Shown here: in pieces, positions 16,338 through 24,821 of the stretch
How positions within the stretch are numbered: the stretch's first letter is position 1
Layout: every line of letters begins with the position of its first letter
Source of the DNA: Pseudomonas sp. HR96
GTDB lineage: Bacteria > Pseudomonadota > Gammaproteobacteria > Pseudomonadales > Pseudomonadaceae
Direction: 5' to 3'
NCBI RefSeq assembly: GCF_034059295.1
Contig: NZ_CP139141.1
Span: forward strand, 1,595,001-1,659,000
DNA length: 64,000 nt
Position numbers and translations under genes: made by a program
The notes under the pieces: generated by a model
What the model was told of the DNA's origin: nothing
Seen by the model: only the letters and a program-made list of their open reading frames with translations
The model's database searches: none

Positions 16338-16975
16338 ATCGGCCAGCCGGCCTGTTCGGCGTGGGCGCGCAGCACCGGGTCGGGGTTGACCACCTGCGGG
16401 TGGGCGACCTTGAGCAGCAGCGGCAGGTCGTTGCGCGAGTCGGAGTAGAAGCTTGCGCCGTCAAGGCTCTCGCCTTGTTCATGCAGCCATTGGGCCAGGC
16501 GCGTGACCTTGCCCTCGCGGTAGGTCAGCACGCCTTCGGTGCGCCCGCTGTACACGCCGTGGGCCACTTCCAGGTTGATCGCCAGTACCTCGTCGACCCC
16601 CAGGCGGTCGGCGATGGCCTGCACCAGGAACACTGCCGAGGCGGAGATGATCAGGATGCGGTCACCGGCCGCGCGGTGGCGGGCGATGGTGCGAGTGGCG
16701 TCGCTGAAGATGATCGGCTCGATGAAGTCCTCGACCCAGGGCCCCACCAGAAACTCGACTTCCTCGGGCGTGCGCCCGGCCACCGGCTCCAGGCTGAACG
16801 CCATGTAGTCCTCCATGGCCAGCTGGCCCTCGGCGTAGGCCTGCATCAGTTGCTTGTCCTTGCGCAGGAAGGACTCGGCGTCCACCCATTCCAGGCGCAC
16901 CATCTGTTCGCTCCACAGGGACGCGCAGTCGCCATGGATAAGGGTTTCGTCCAGGTCGAAAATGGCTAACGGCAT
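16322..16975 (-). CDS. HAD-superfamily phosphatase (HAD-IB, SerB-like)
   Basis: The 217-residue protein shows HAD motif I FDLDETL, motif II IISAS, and motif III/IV SFYSDSRNDLPLL, with a helical cap typical of class IB (residues about 20-95). Such enzymes dephosphorylate small molecules such as phosphoserine or phosphoethanolamine. It lies 41 bp downstream of the ABC ATPase on the same strand and is the last gene of the phospho-compound operon. A role in dephosphorylating the imported substrate or a product is inferred. The start MPLAIFDLDET is chosen over an upstream codon at 16984 because motif I normally begins at residue 5-10. Confidence 0.85.
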   Translation of the reverse strand: MPLAIFDLDETLIHGDCASLWSEQMVRLEWVDAESFLRKDKQLMQAYAEGQLAMEDYMAFSLEPVAGRTPEEVEFLVGPWVEDFIEPIIFSDATRTIARHRAAGDRILIISASAVFLVQAIADRLGVDEVLAINLEVAHGVYSGRTEGVLTYREGKVTRLAQWLHEQGESLDGASFYSDSRNDLPLLLKVAHPQVVNPDPVLRAHAEQAGWPIHEWR

Positions 16976-17016
16976 AACGGTCAATCTCCTAGTTCCTCAA
17001 CCGAAGCGGCCAGCCC

Positions 17017-18006
17017 TCAGGCCACTTCACACAACGCCTCGGGGTCGATCGACAGCGATACCCGCTGACCGTTGGCCAGCAGGTCGCTGGCCGAGCGGTT
17101 GAGCACGTCGACCACCAGTTCCACCTCGCGCGCCAGCACCCGGTAACGGATCACGTTGCCCAGCAGGCTGTGGCTGCGGATTTCCCCTTCCAGCTCGCCG
17201 GACAGGCTCAGGCTGATGGACTCCGGGCGGATCGCCAGGCGCGAGCTCACCGGGCGTTGCAGCAGTTTACTCGCCCGCTCGGCATCGAGCAGGTTGTAAC
17301 TGCCGATGAAGCCGGCGGCGAAGGCGTCCACCGGCGCCGTATAGAGGCTCTGGGCGTCGCCGCTCTGGACGATGCGGCCCTGGTTCATGAGGAAGATGCG
17401 GTCGCTCATGGTCAGCGCCTCTTCCTGGTCATGGGTAACGAAGATGGTGGTCAGGTTCAGCTCCTGCTGGATGGCGCGGATCTGCTCGCGCAGGTGCTTG
17501 CGGATACGCGCGTCCAGCGCCGACAGCGGCTCGTCGAGCAGCAGCAGGCGCGGGCGGGTCACCAGCGAGCGTGCGAGGGCCACGCGCTGGCACTGCCCGC
17601 CGGACATCTGGTGCGGATAGCGGTCGGCGAAAGCGGTCAGTTCCACCAGCCTGAGCACCTCGGCGACGCGCTGGCGACTCTCCTCGGCGGGGATTTTCTG
17701 CATGCGCAGGCCGAAGGCGACGTTCTGCTCGACGTTCATGTTGGGAAACAGCGCGTAACTTTGGAACACCATGCCGATGTCGCGCTTCTGCGGGCTCAGC
17801 GGCACTAGGTCCTGGCCATCGAGGAGGATCCTGCCGCTGTTGACCGAAGTCAGCCCGGCGATGCAACGCAGCAGGGTCGACTTGCCGCAGCCTGAGGGGC
17901 CGAGCAGGGTGATGAATTCGCCGCGGGCGATGGTGAAGTGGATGTCACTGAACACCGGTGTGGCGCCGTAGTGTTTTTCCAGCTGTTCGACACTGACGTA
18001 GCTCAT
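17017..18006 (-). CDS. ABC importer ATPase (PotA/AfuC-like, probable phospho-compound uptake)
   Basis: The 329-residue protein has Walker A GPSGCGKST near residue 37, signature MSGGQCQRVALARS, Walker B LLLLDEPLSALD, and switch His in FVTHDQEEAL. A C-terminal regulatory (TOBE-like) domain covers about residues 240-329. The signature is followed by QCQR where QQQR or QRQR is usual. It stands 1 bp after the permease gene and belongs to the polyamine/iron/phosphonate importer class. The two permeases and the binding protein complete the transporter. Confidence 0.9.
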   Translation of the reverse strand: MSYVSVEQLEKHYGATPVFSDIHFTIARGEFITLLGPSGCGKSTLLRCIAGLTSVNSGRILLDGQDLVPLSPQKRDIGMVFQSYALFPNMNVEQNVAFGLRMQKIPAEESRQRVAEVLRLVELTAFADRYPHQMSGGQCQRVALARSLVTRPRLLLLDEPLSALDARIRKHLREQIRAIQQELNLTTIFVTHDQEEALTMSDRIFLMNQGRIVQSGDAQSLYTAPVDAFAAGFIGSYNLLDAERASKLLQRPVSSRLAIRPESISLSLSGELEGEIRSHSLLGNVIRYRVLAREVELVVDVLNRSASDLLANGQRVSLSIDPEALCEVA

Positions 18007-18007
18007 A

Positions 18008-18805
18008 TCAGTCCTTGTCCTTGTTCAGTCGGTTGGCGGCCCAGGTCAGCACCAGCACGAAGAGGAAATAGGAAATCACCAGCGCGCTGTTGAAGTGCCC
18101 GCTGCTGTTGCGCATGTTGTTGAGGTACACCTGCAAGGTTTCGTAGCGAGTGCCCACCAGTATGTTGGCGAACACGAACTCGCCGAACAGGAAAGAAAAC
18201 GACAGCAGCAGCGCCACCATCAGCCCTTTGCGCAGGTTTGGCAGCACCACCAGGATGGCCGCCTGAAAGGTGCTGGCACCGAGCAGTTGGGCGGCGTCCA
18301 TGAGGTCGCGCAGGTTGATGGCCTGCAGATTGTTGGTGATGGCGCGGTACATGAATGGCAGGGCCACGGTGAAGTAGCAGCCGATCAGGATCCACGGCGT
18401 GCCGACCATGGCCAACGGGCCCGAGCCGTACAGGTTGAGCAGCCCCACCGAGGACACCACCGGCGGCACGGCGAACGGCAGCAGGATGAGGATGTTCATC
18501 AGCGCGTCGAGCCTGGGGAAGTGGTAATGCACCACGAACAGCAGCGGCAGGATCAGCACTACCGAGAGGATCAATGCGCCCACGCACACCAGCAGCGACT
18601 GGCCGAAGGCGTGCAGAAAACGTGGGTCGCTCCACAGCGCCAGGTACCACTTGAAGGTCAGGCCGCTGGGCAGGATGGTCGCCGACCATTCGGTGGCCAC
18701 CGAATAGAGCAGGGTGCCGGCCAGCGGCGCCAGCAGGATGAGGAACAGCAGCCACACCACCACCCGGTGGTAGAGGGCTGCGGGGCCGATTTCAGCGCGC
18801 GACAT
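18008..18805 (-). CDS. ABC importer inner-membrane permease, second subunit
   Basis: The 265-residue protein has about six membrane helices and the coupling-loop EAA-like region near INLRDLMDAAQLLGASTFQAAILVVLPNLRKG, the site contacting the ATPase. It resembles PotC/PhnV-type permeases of the iron/polyamine/2-aminoethylphosphonate transporter class. It overlaps the other permease gene by 14 bp and precedes the ATPase gene by 1 bp, so the three are a single expression unit. Confidence 0.88.
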   Translation of the reverse strand: MSRAEIGPAALYHRVVVWLLFLILLAPLAGTLLYSVATEWSATILPSGLTFKWYLALWSDPRFLHAFGQSLLVCVGALILSVVLILPLLFVVHYHFPRLDALMNILILLPFAVPPVVSSVGLLNLYGSGPLAMVGTPWILIGCYFTVALPFMYRAITNNLQAINLRDLMDAAQLLGASTFQAAILVVLPNLRKGLMVALLLSFSFLFGEFVFANILVGTRYETLQVYLNNMRNSSGHFNSALVISYFLFVLVLTWAANRLNKDKD

Positions 18806-19634
18806 GGTAACTCCTCTTCAGCAGCCATTGATGCACTACGGTCACCAGGGTCATCAAGCCCACCAGGATCATCGCCAGGGCACTGGCCAGGTTTGGGTCC
18901 AGGCTGATGTCGCCGGCGACCATGGCGGCAATGCGGATCGGCAGCACGTTGAAGTTGCCGGTGGTCAGCGCGTACACCGTGGCGTAGGCACCCAGGGCGT
19001 TGGCCAGCAGGATGACGAAGGTGCCCAGCAGGGCCGGGGTCAGCACCGGCAGGCCGATGTGTCGCCAGTATTGCCAGCCGCTGGCGCCGAGCAGGGCCGA
19101 GGACTCGCGCCAGTCTTCGCGCAGCGCATCGAAGGCTGGGTACAGCAGCAGCACGCCCAGGGGTATCTGGAAGTAGGTGTAGAGAATGATCAGGCCGGTC
19201 TTGGAGTAGACGTCGAAGTCCTGGATCAGCCCGGCCTGCTTGAGGATCAGTGTCACGCTGCCGTTGAAGCCGAGCAGGATGATGAAGGCGAAGGCCAGGG
19301 GCACGCCGGCGAAGTTGCTGGTCATGTTGGCGAAGGCGCTGACGAAGTCGCGCAGTTTCGAATCGACCCGGCGTAGCGAATAGCTGCCCAGTACGGCGAT
19401 AAGGATGCCGAACAGGCTCGACCAGAAGCTGATCTCCAGGCTCAGCTGGATGGCCTGGCGGTAGAACTTCGAGCTGAAGGCCTTGATGAAGTTGTCCAGG
19501 CCCCAGCCGTCGTCCAGCTGCACGCTATGGATCGCCACCCAGGCCAGCGGTGCGATCTGGAACACGATGAAGAACGCCGCGAACGGCAGCAAAAACAGCA
19601 GGGCCAAGCCGCGGCCTCGGGTCGGGTTACTCAC
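18792..19634 (-). CDS. ABC importer inner-membrane permease, first subunit
   Basis: The 280-residue protein has about six membrane helices and an EAA-like coupling loop (FDALREDWRESSALLGASGWQYWRHIGLPVLTPA). It is the PotB/PhnU-type partner of the neighbouring permease. Its start overlaps the end of the phosphohydrolase gene by 8 bp, and its end overlaps the next permease by 14 bp, indicating translational coupling along the operon. Confidence 0.88.
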   Translation of the reverse strand: MSNPTRGRGLALLFLLPFAAFFIVFQIAPLAWVAIHSVQLDDGWGLDNFIKAFSSKFYRQAIQLSLEISFWSSLFGILIAVLGSYSLRRVDSKLRDFVSAFANMTSNFAGVPLAFAFIILLGFNGSVTLILKQAGLIQDFDVYSKTGLIILYTYFQIPLGVLLLYPAFDALREDWRESSALLGASGWQYWRHIGLPVLTPALLGTFVILLANALGAYATVYALTTGNFNVLPIRIAAMVAGDISLDPNLASALAMILVGLMTLVTVVHQWLLKRSYHVAR

Positions 19635-20439
19635 TTTTCAACAGCTCCCGGCTCACGGGTTTGTCGTGGGGCACGCCCAGCAGTGCGCAGATCGTGCCGC
19701 ACAGCTCGGTCTGCAACGGGCGCAGGTTGGGGTTCAGGCTGAAGGCATCGCCGAGCACGAACAGCGGCACTTCCCGCTCTTCGCTGAGCAGGCCGTTGTG
19801 CGAGCGATCGTTGTTCATGCCGTGGTCGGCGGTGACCAGCACCTGGTAGCCGGCATCCAGCCAGCCTTGCAGGTGGTCGGCGAGGATCACGTCGGCGCCG
19901 CGGGCACTGTTGCGGTACTGCGAACTGTCCAGGCCGTGCTTGTGCCCAGCGTCGTCGATGTTCATCGGGTGTATCAGGAGAAAATCCGGGTTGTGCCGAC
20001 GGCGCAGGCTTTCGGCGTCGCTGAACAGGTGCGAGTCGGGGTAGTGGTCGACCCAGTAGAAATACCCATGCTGGATGGGCAGCGCGATGTCGCTGGTGTG
20101 GCGGTCGCGGTGGGCATCGAACGGCGAGCGGTTGTACAGCTCGCTGACCCAGTGGTACGCCGCAGCAGCCGTGGTCAGCCCGGCATCGGCGGCGTAGTGA
20201 AAAATACTGCGCTGGTTGGACAGGCGCGAAACCTGGTTGTGGACGATGCCGCTGTCGATCGGCGGAACGCCGGTCAGGATGCATTCGTAGAGCGGCCGTG
20301 ACAGCGCCGGCAGGGCGCATTCAAGCTTGTACAGCACGGCGCGCTCGGCGGCGACATAGGCATGCAGGTGGCCCATGGCGTGTTCGGCCACCGAGTAGCT
20401 GAGGCCGTCCAGCAGGACCAGGATGACTTTGTGGGGCAT
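19627..20439 (-). CDS. Cytoplasmic alkaline-phosphatase-superfamily phosphohydrolase (NPP-like)
   Basis: The 270-residue protein lacks a signal peptide. Superfamily metal and catalytic motifs are complete: LVLLDGLSYS (first Asp), CALPALSRPLYE (Ser as the likely nucleophile, where pyrophosphatases have Thr), NIDDAGHKHG (Asp/His) and VTADHGMN (Asp-His). Relatives include nucleotide pyrophosphatase/phosphodiesterases and phosphonoacetate hydrolase. Being embedded between the binding protein and permease genes and cytoplasmic, it probably cleaves the imported phosphoester or phosphonate. The exact substrate cannot be told. Confidence 0.82.
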   Translation of the reverse strand: MPHKVILVLLDGLSYSVAEHAMGHLHAYVAAERAVLYKLECALPALSRPLYECILTGVPPIDSGIVHNQVSRLSNQRSIFHYAADAGLTTAAAAYHWVSELYNRSPFDAHRDRHTSDIALPIQHGYFYWVDHYPDSHLFSDAESLRRRHNPDFLLIHPMNIDDAGHKHGLDSSQYRNSARGADVILADHLQGWLDAGYQVLVTADHGMNNDRSHNGLLSEEREVPLFVLGDAFSLNPNLRPLQTELCGTICALLGVPHDKPVSRELLKSE

Positions 20440-20523
20440 GGTGTGCGGGTCCTGTGGAGGTAGGGTGCAAGGCTTGCCGGCGACGGGGCCCTCACGGGCA
20501 CCCTCGCGATCAGCTGCAGAGCC

Positions 20524-21594
20524 TCAGTTCATCTCGATGATGACCTGCTCCTGCCATTGTTGCGGCAGCGCCTTGGAGCTCTTCTCCCAGGCAGCAGGGT
20601 CCTTGATCGGCTTCACGCTCTTGTACTGCTCGTTGGGCAGCAGCAGCGCCTTGACGTCGTCGGGCAGGGTGATGTGCTCGGCGCGGATTGGGCGGGCGTG
20701 GCCGCGGGCCAGGTTGATCTGCCCGGCGTCGCTGAAGATGTACTCACGCGCCAGCTTGGCCGCGTTCGGGTGCTTGGCGTATTTGTTGATGATCGTGGTG
20801 TAGCCGGAGATCACCGAACCATCGGACGGAATCAGCACGTCGAAGCGCTTGGGGTCGATCTTGTCGCGATAGCTCAGGCCGTTGAAGTCCCAGACCACGC
20901 CCACTTCCACCTCGCCTTTTTCCAGCGACTGGATGGTCGGGTTGCCCAGCGACAGGCGTTTCTGCTGGGCCAGCTTGGTGAACAGCTGCAGGCCCGGTTG
21001 CAGGTTGGTTTCGTCGCCCTTCATGGCGATGGCCGCCGCCAGTACGCCGTTGGCCGCTTGCGCTGCTGTGCTGACGTCGCCGATGGTGACCTTGTATTTG
21101 GCGCCTGGCTTGAGCAGGTCGGCCCAGCTGTGCGGTTCATCGCCCGCCTTGACAAGGTCCTTGTTGATGATGAAGGCGATACTGCCGGTGTAGGCGAGCA
21201 TCCAGTGGCCGTCCTGGTCCTTGGCCCATTCCGGCACCTGGTCCCAGTGGCTCGGCTTGTACGGCTGGGTGACGCCCTTGGCGGCGGCGATCGGGCCGAA
21301 GGCGGCGCCGACGTCACCGATGTCGGCGCTGGCGTTGTCCTTCTCGGCGTCGAACTTGGCCACTTCCTGGGCCGAGCTCATGTCGGTGTCCATGTGGGTC
21401 AGGCCGTATTTGGTCGACAGGTCGCTCCAGGTGCCTTTCCAGTTGGCCCAGTCATCGGGCATGCCGACGCTGTTCACCGTGCCTTCGGTCCTGGCTGCGG
21501 CTTCCAGGGTTTTCAGGTCGGTGTCGGCCGCCATGGCGGCGGTGCACAGCGCAATACTCGAGCCTAACAGTGATGCCAGGAAAAGCTTTTTCAT
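20524..21594 (-). CDS. ABC importer periplasmic substrate-binding protein
   Basis: The 356-residue protein has a signal peptide (MKKLFLASLLGSSIALCTAAMA, cleavage before ADTDLK). It then has an extracellular solute-binding fold of the PotD/AfuA/2-aminoethylphosphonate class (IGDVGAAFGPIAAAKGVTQPYKPSHWDQVP, YTGSIAFIINKDLV, SLEKGEVEVGVVWDFNG). It is the first gene of the leftward six-gene operon, 84 bp upstream of the phosphohydrolase. The operator-like TGGTCTAG repeats at 21631 and 21897 lie in its promoter region. Confidence 0.88.
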   Translation of the reverse strand: MKKLFLASLLGSSIALCTAAMAADTDLKTLEAAARTEGTVNSVGMPDDWANWKGTWSDLSTKYGLTHMDTDMSSAQEVAKFDAEKDNASADIGDVGAAFGPIAAAKGVTQPYKPSHWDQVPEWAKDQDGHWMLAYTGSIAFIINKDLVKAGDEPHSWADLLKPGAKYKVTIGDVSTAAQAANGVLAAAIAMKGDETNLQPGLQLFTKLAQQKRLSLGNPTIQSLEKGEVEVGVVWDFNGLSYRDKIDPKRFDVLIPSDGSVISGYTTIINKYAKHPNAAKLAREYIFSDAGQINLARGHARPIRAEHITLPDDVKALLLPNEQYKSVKPIKDPAAWEKSSKALPQQWQEQVIIEMN

Positions 21595-21630
21595 TCGAAG
21601 CTCCTATGGACGGACATTCAACGCGGTCTT

Positions 21631-21642
21631 TGGTCTAGGTCA
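21631..21642. promoter_or_regulatory. Operator-like repeat 1 (TGGTCTAGGTCA)
   Basis: The site is 37 bp upstream of the binding-protein start. It shares the first eight bases with the copy at 21897 and resembles TGGTATAGACCA-type operators described for PhnF-family GntR/UTRA regulators. Assignment to the adjacent regulator is inferred. Confidence 0.55.
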
Positions 21643-21896
21643 GCAATACCTGAGCCAATCTAGGCCCTTGCCATGACAAAATTATGTCCGCGGCGTTGGC
21701 GCAGGCTTTGCATTGGCCCTGGCGACAGGCCTCGCCGCTAAGCGTAGACCATGCTGCAGGCCGCTGATTGCAAGGCTTTGGCGCAGCATGTGACGAGCCG
21801 ATGGCAGCCCTGTCACGGCTCGGTCATTTTAATTGCCTAGTCTTGTGGCAGGAGGCGCCAAGGCAAAGCGGCCGTGCGCGTGCCCGAAGATAGCGC

Positions 21897-21908
21897 TGGT
21901 CTAGTCCA
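21897..21908. promoter_or_regulatory. Operator-like repeat 2 (TGGTCTAGTCCA)
   Basis: The sequence reads as TGG-x-CTAG-x-CCA, a palindrome apart from two bases, only 16 bp before the regulator's ATG. This suits autorepression. Confidence 0.6.
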
Positions 21909-21923
21909 GATAAGGGTCGAGTG

Positions 21924-22646
21924 ATGCAAGAGGGTGCACCCCGCGCGGTGACGGCAATCAGCAACGCGCTGCAGGAACAGATCGAACATGGCCTGCTGTC
22001 GCCGGGCTGCAAGCTGCCGGCCGAGCGCAAGTTGAGCGAGGTGTTCGCCACCACGCGCATCACCTTGCGCGAAGCGCTGGTGCAACTGGAAGCCAAGGGC
22101 CTGATCTACCGCGAGGAACGCCGGGGCTGGTTCATTTCGCCGCCGCGACTGACCTACGACCTGATCAAGCGCAGCCACTTTCACGCCATGGTTCGCGATC
22201 AGGGGCGCGAGCCCTCGACGCAGCTGCTCAGCGCGCGCCTGCAGCCGGCGCCGGCGGCCGTGTGCGAGGCTTTGCAGCTGGCACCGTTGTCCAGCGTGAT
22301 TCAGCTCTGCCGCACGCGGCGTATCGACGAGCGCCTGGTGCTCTATGTGGAGCATTACCTCAATCCGCAGTTCTTCCCGGCGATTCTCGAGCAGGACCTC
22401 AGCCAGCCGCTCACCGAGCTGTATGCGCAGCAGTACGGCATCCAGTACGGGCGAGTGAGGTTCGAGATGATGCCCACTGCGCTGCACGCCGAGGCTGCAG
22501 GCGCGCTGAAGGTGTCGGTGGGCAGCCCCGGCTTGCGTATCACCCGGGTCAACTACGACCAGCACGGGCGGCTGATCGACTGTGACCTGGAATACTGGCG
22601 CCATGATGCGATTCGCTTGAGTGCCGATGTGCAGCCAGGGGAGTAA
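21924..22646 (+). CDS. GntR-family regulator with UTRA domain (HutC/PhnF type)
   Basis: The 240-residue protein has a GntR winged helix (residues about 8-72: ISNALQEQIEHGLLSPGCKLP, SEVFATTRITLREALVQLEAKGLIYREERRGWFIS) and a UTRA ligand domain (about 90-235, ending SPGLRITRVNYDQHGRLIDCDLEYWRHDAI). Such proteins usually repress a neighbouring uptake/catabolism operon until a small ligand binds. It is divergent from the transporter-phosphatase operon. The start may be GTG at 21921 or ATG at 21924. Confidence 0.88.
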   Translation: MQEGAPRAVTAISNALQEQIEHGLLSPGCKLPAERKLSEVFATTRITLREALVQLEAKGLIYREERRGWFISPPRLTYDLIKRSHFHAMVRDQGREPSTQLLSARLQPAPAAVCEALQLAPLSSVIQLCRTRRIDERLVLYVEHYLNPQFFPAILEQDLSQPLTELYAQQYGIQYGRVRFEMMPTALHAEAAGALKVSVGSPGLRITRVNYDQHGRLIDCDLEYWRHDAIRLSADVQPGE

Positions 22647-22676
22647 GCGGCCCGAGCGACTCGTCACTGCCGGCAA

Positions 22677-24821
22677 TCACCCTGCCTCGGGCTTTTGCTC
22701 CGAAGCCCCGGTCACCACTTGCACACTCAGCCTCGGCGTGGCGATGTCCAGGCCGGCTTCGTCAAGCTGGCGTTTGAGCGCCAGGTTGAACGCCCGGGAC
22801 ACTTCCCACTGCTTGATCGGCGCGGTCTTGAAGCGCGCGCGCAGGATCGCCGTGCCCTGTTCGAAGCTCTCCACCCCCTGCAACTCCAGCGGCGACCAGA
22901 TGTTGCGCTTTTGCAGCGGGTCGCTGCGCATCTTCTGGCCGACGTCGCGGATCAGCTTGATGGCGTCATCGATGCTGATGTTGTGCGGGATGGCCACGCG
23001 AAAGATGGCGTAGCCGAACTCGCGCGAGTAGTTCTTGATGCTCTTGATCTCGCTGAACGGGATGGTGTGCACGATGCCGTCGATGTCGCGCAGGCGCACC
23101 GTGCGGATGGTCAGGCCTTCCACGGTCCCCAGGTGGCCGCCGAGGTCGACGTAGTCGTCGATCGCCAGCGAGTCCTCGATAATGATGAACAGCCCGGTGA
23201 TCAGGTCGGCCACCAGTGATTGCGCGCCGAAGCCGATGGCCAGGCCGATCACCCCGGCACCGGCCAGCAGTGGCGTGACGTTCATGCCCATGTTGGCCAG
23301 GGCGGCGATGGCCGCGATGATCGCGATGGCGATGAACAGGATGTTGCGGATCAGCGGCATCATGGTCTGCGCGCGGGCGTTGGCCAGGCCCTTGCGTGAG
23401 CGCGTCAGCGCATGTTGCACGCCGGTGTCGGCAAGTATCCAGGCCAGCCAGGCAAAGATCAGGGTGCCGGCCAGGCTCATCAGCTTGACGCTGATGTCGT
23501 GCCCATCGCCCTGGGTGAAGCGGATCAGCGACAACCCCCAGACCCGTAGCCCCAGCTCGGCGAACAGCAGCCAGATCAACAGGTGCACCAGGGTGTAGAC
23601 GAAGTTCTTCAGGCGGTCGGAGTACAGCGCATGGCGTTTGTTGTGCCGCGCCGGGCGCTGGCCGTGGCGGCGGATCAGGCCGTTGATGACCATGCACAGC
23701 ACCACCAGCACGGTGCAGATCAGCGACTGGCGCAGGGCGTTGCTGGTGTCACCGGCGGAGAAGAAGGTGGCGAACAGCGAGATGGCCACCAGCACCAGGG
23801 CCGGCAGGTACCAGAAGGTCCCGAGGATCTCGATGGTGTCGCTCAACGCGCGGCGGGTCAGGCGCCTCGACAGCGGCTGGTTGCGGATCAGGTGCGCCAC
23901 CGGGCGGCGGAAGCGCAGGATGAACAGCCCGGAGAACAGTGCGGCCAGCACGTTGGCCGCAGTGGCGGCGACGTAGGCCAGGTGATAGCCCAGCGAGCTG
24001 ACCAGCCGCGGGTCGCTGAACGCCTCGCCGAGGGCCGCGCAACTGCCGATCAGCCACAGCGGGCGAAACGCCTGGTGGCGCAGGATGTACAGCGCGGCAT
24101 GGCGGTGCGGGCCGTCGAGCAGGGAGAAGGCGATGACGCAGATGGCCGAGAAGAAAGTGCCGACCACCAGCGCATAGGCCAGCACCATGGCCAGGCTTTT
24201 GCCCAGGGAGGAGGGCAGGGCGTAGCCGACATAGATGGTGATGATCAGCGCCACCAGCCAGGGCCCCAGTTTGCGCAGTGCGAAGCGCGCCAGGTCCCAG
24301 GTGCGCGGGTTGGGCGGCAGCTCCATGGTCAGGCCGAACCGCACCCGCAGGCGCTGGCTGAGCCAGATCAGGCCGTAGGCCAGGGCGCTCCACACGGCGA
24401 TGATCACCGCGAAGCCGCCGATGATCGGCGGCCACTGGTTGATCGGCAGCACCAGCGCCTGCAGCTCGATGTTGGCCAGGTCCAGCTCATTGCCCCAGCG
24501 CTCGAACGGACTGTCGTCGCCGGAGAACTGCGCTTCCAGATGGTTCAGAGCGCTGCCGATCAGGCCGAGCACGCCTTCTTCCGGGTTGGCCTGGGCTTTT
24601 TTGGTGGTGTCGCGCAGCTTTTTCAGGTCGTCCAGCAGCTTGCCGCGCTGCTGGTCGTTTTCCAGATTCTGGATGACTTCATCCAGCGACTGCCCGAGCG
24701 GCTCGCTGGCCTGGGGCTGACTCTTGCTGGAGCCGCCGAGCAGGCCCGGCAGGCCGGCGGCCAGGGCCTGGGACATGCACGTGCACAGCAGCAGCGCCAG
24801 CAGCAGGCGCCAGGCGCGCAT
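22677..24821 (-). CDS. Large MscS-superfamily mechanosensitive channel, YbiO-like
   Basis: The 714-residue protein has a signal peptide (MRAWRLLLALLLCTCMSQALA) and a periplasmic helical segment (LDEVIQNLENDQQRGKLLDDLKKLRDTTKKAQ). About ten membrane helices follow. The MscS pore helix reads NMGMNVTPLLAGAGVIGLAIGFGAQSLVADLITGLFIIIEDSLAIDDYVDL, near residues 520-570, with the beta domain and C-terminal domain after it. The size and layout match E. coli YbiO, a stress-released channel. Its ATG directly follows the aminopeptidase stop (TAA-ATG, no gap), so the two are probably coupled. Confidence 0.9.
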   Translation of the reverse strand: MRAWRLLLALLLCTCMSQALAAGLPGLLGGSSKSQPQASEPLGQSLDEVIQNLENDQQRGKLLDDLKKLRDTTKKAQANPEEGVLGLIGSALNHLEAQFSGDDSPFERWGNELDLANIELQALVLPINQWPPIIGGFAVIIAVWSALAYGLIWLSQRLRVRFGLTMELPPNPRTWDLARFALRKLGPWLVALIITIYVGYALPSSLGKSLAMVLAYALVVGTFFSAICVIAFSLLDGPHRHAALYILRHQAFRPLWLIGSCAALGEAFSDPRLVSSLGYHLAYVAATAANVLAALFSGLFILRFRRPVAHLIRNQPLSRRLTRRALSDTIEILGTFWYLPALVLVAISLFATFFSAGDTSNALRQSLICTVLVVLCMVINGLIRRHGQRPARHNKRHALYSDRLKNFVYTLVHLLIWLLFAELGLRVWGLSLIRFTQGDGHDISVKLMSLAGTLIFAWLAWILADTGVQHALTRSRKGLANARAQTMMPLIRNILFIAIAIIAAIAALANMGMNVTPLLAGAGVIGLAIGFGAQSLVADLITGLFIIIEDSLAIDDYVDLGGHLGTVEGLTIRTVRLRDIDGIVHTIPFSEIKSIKNYSREFGYAIFRVAIPHNISIDDAIKLIRDVGQKMRSDPLQKRNIWSPLELQGVESFEQGTAILRARFKTAPIKQWEVSRAFNLALKRQLDEAGLDIATPRLSVQVVTGASEQKPEAG

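Larger units (their letters stand above)
21595..21923. promoter_or_regulatory. Divergent promoter region of the phospho-compound operon
   Basis: This 329-bp gap separates the binding-protein gene (leftward) from the GntR/UTRA gene (rightward). It holds two near-palindromic TGGTCTAG repeats, at 21631-21642 and 21897-21908, and a half-site TAGACCA at 21745-21751. No further gene is seen. Confidence 0.6.
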
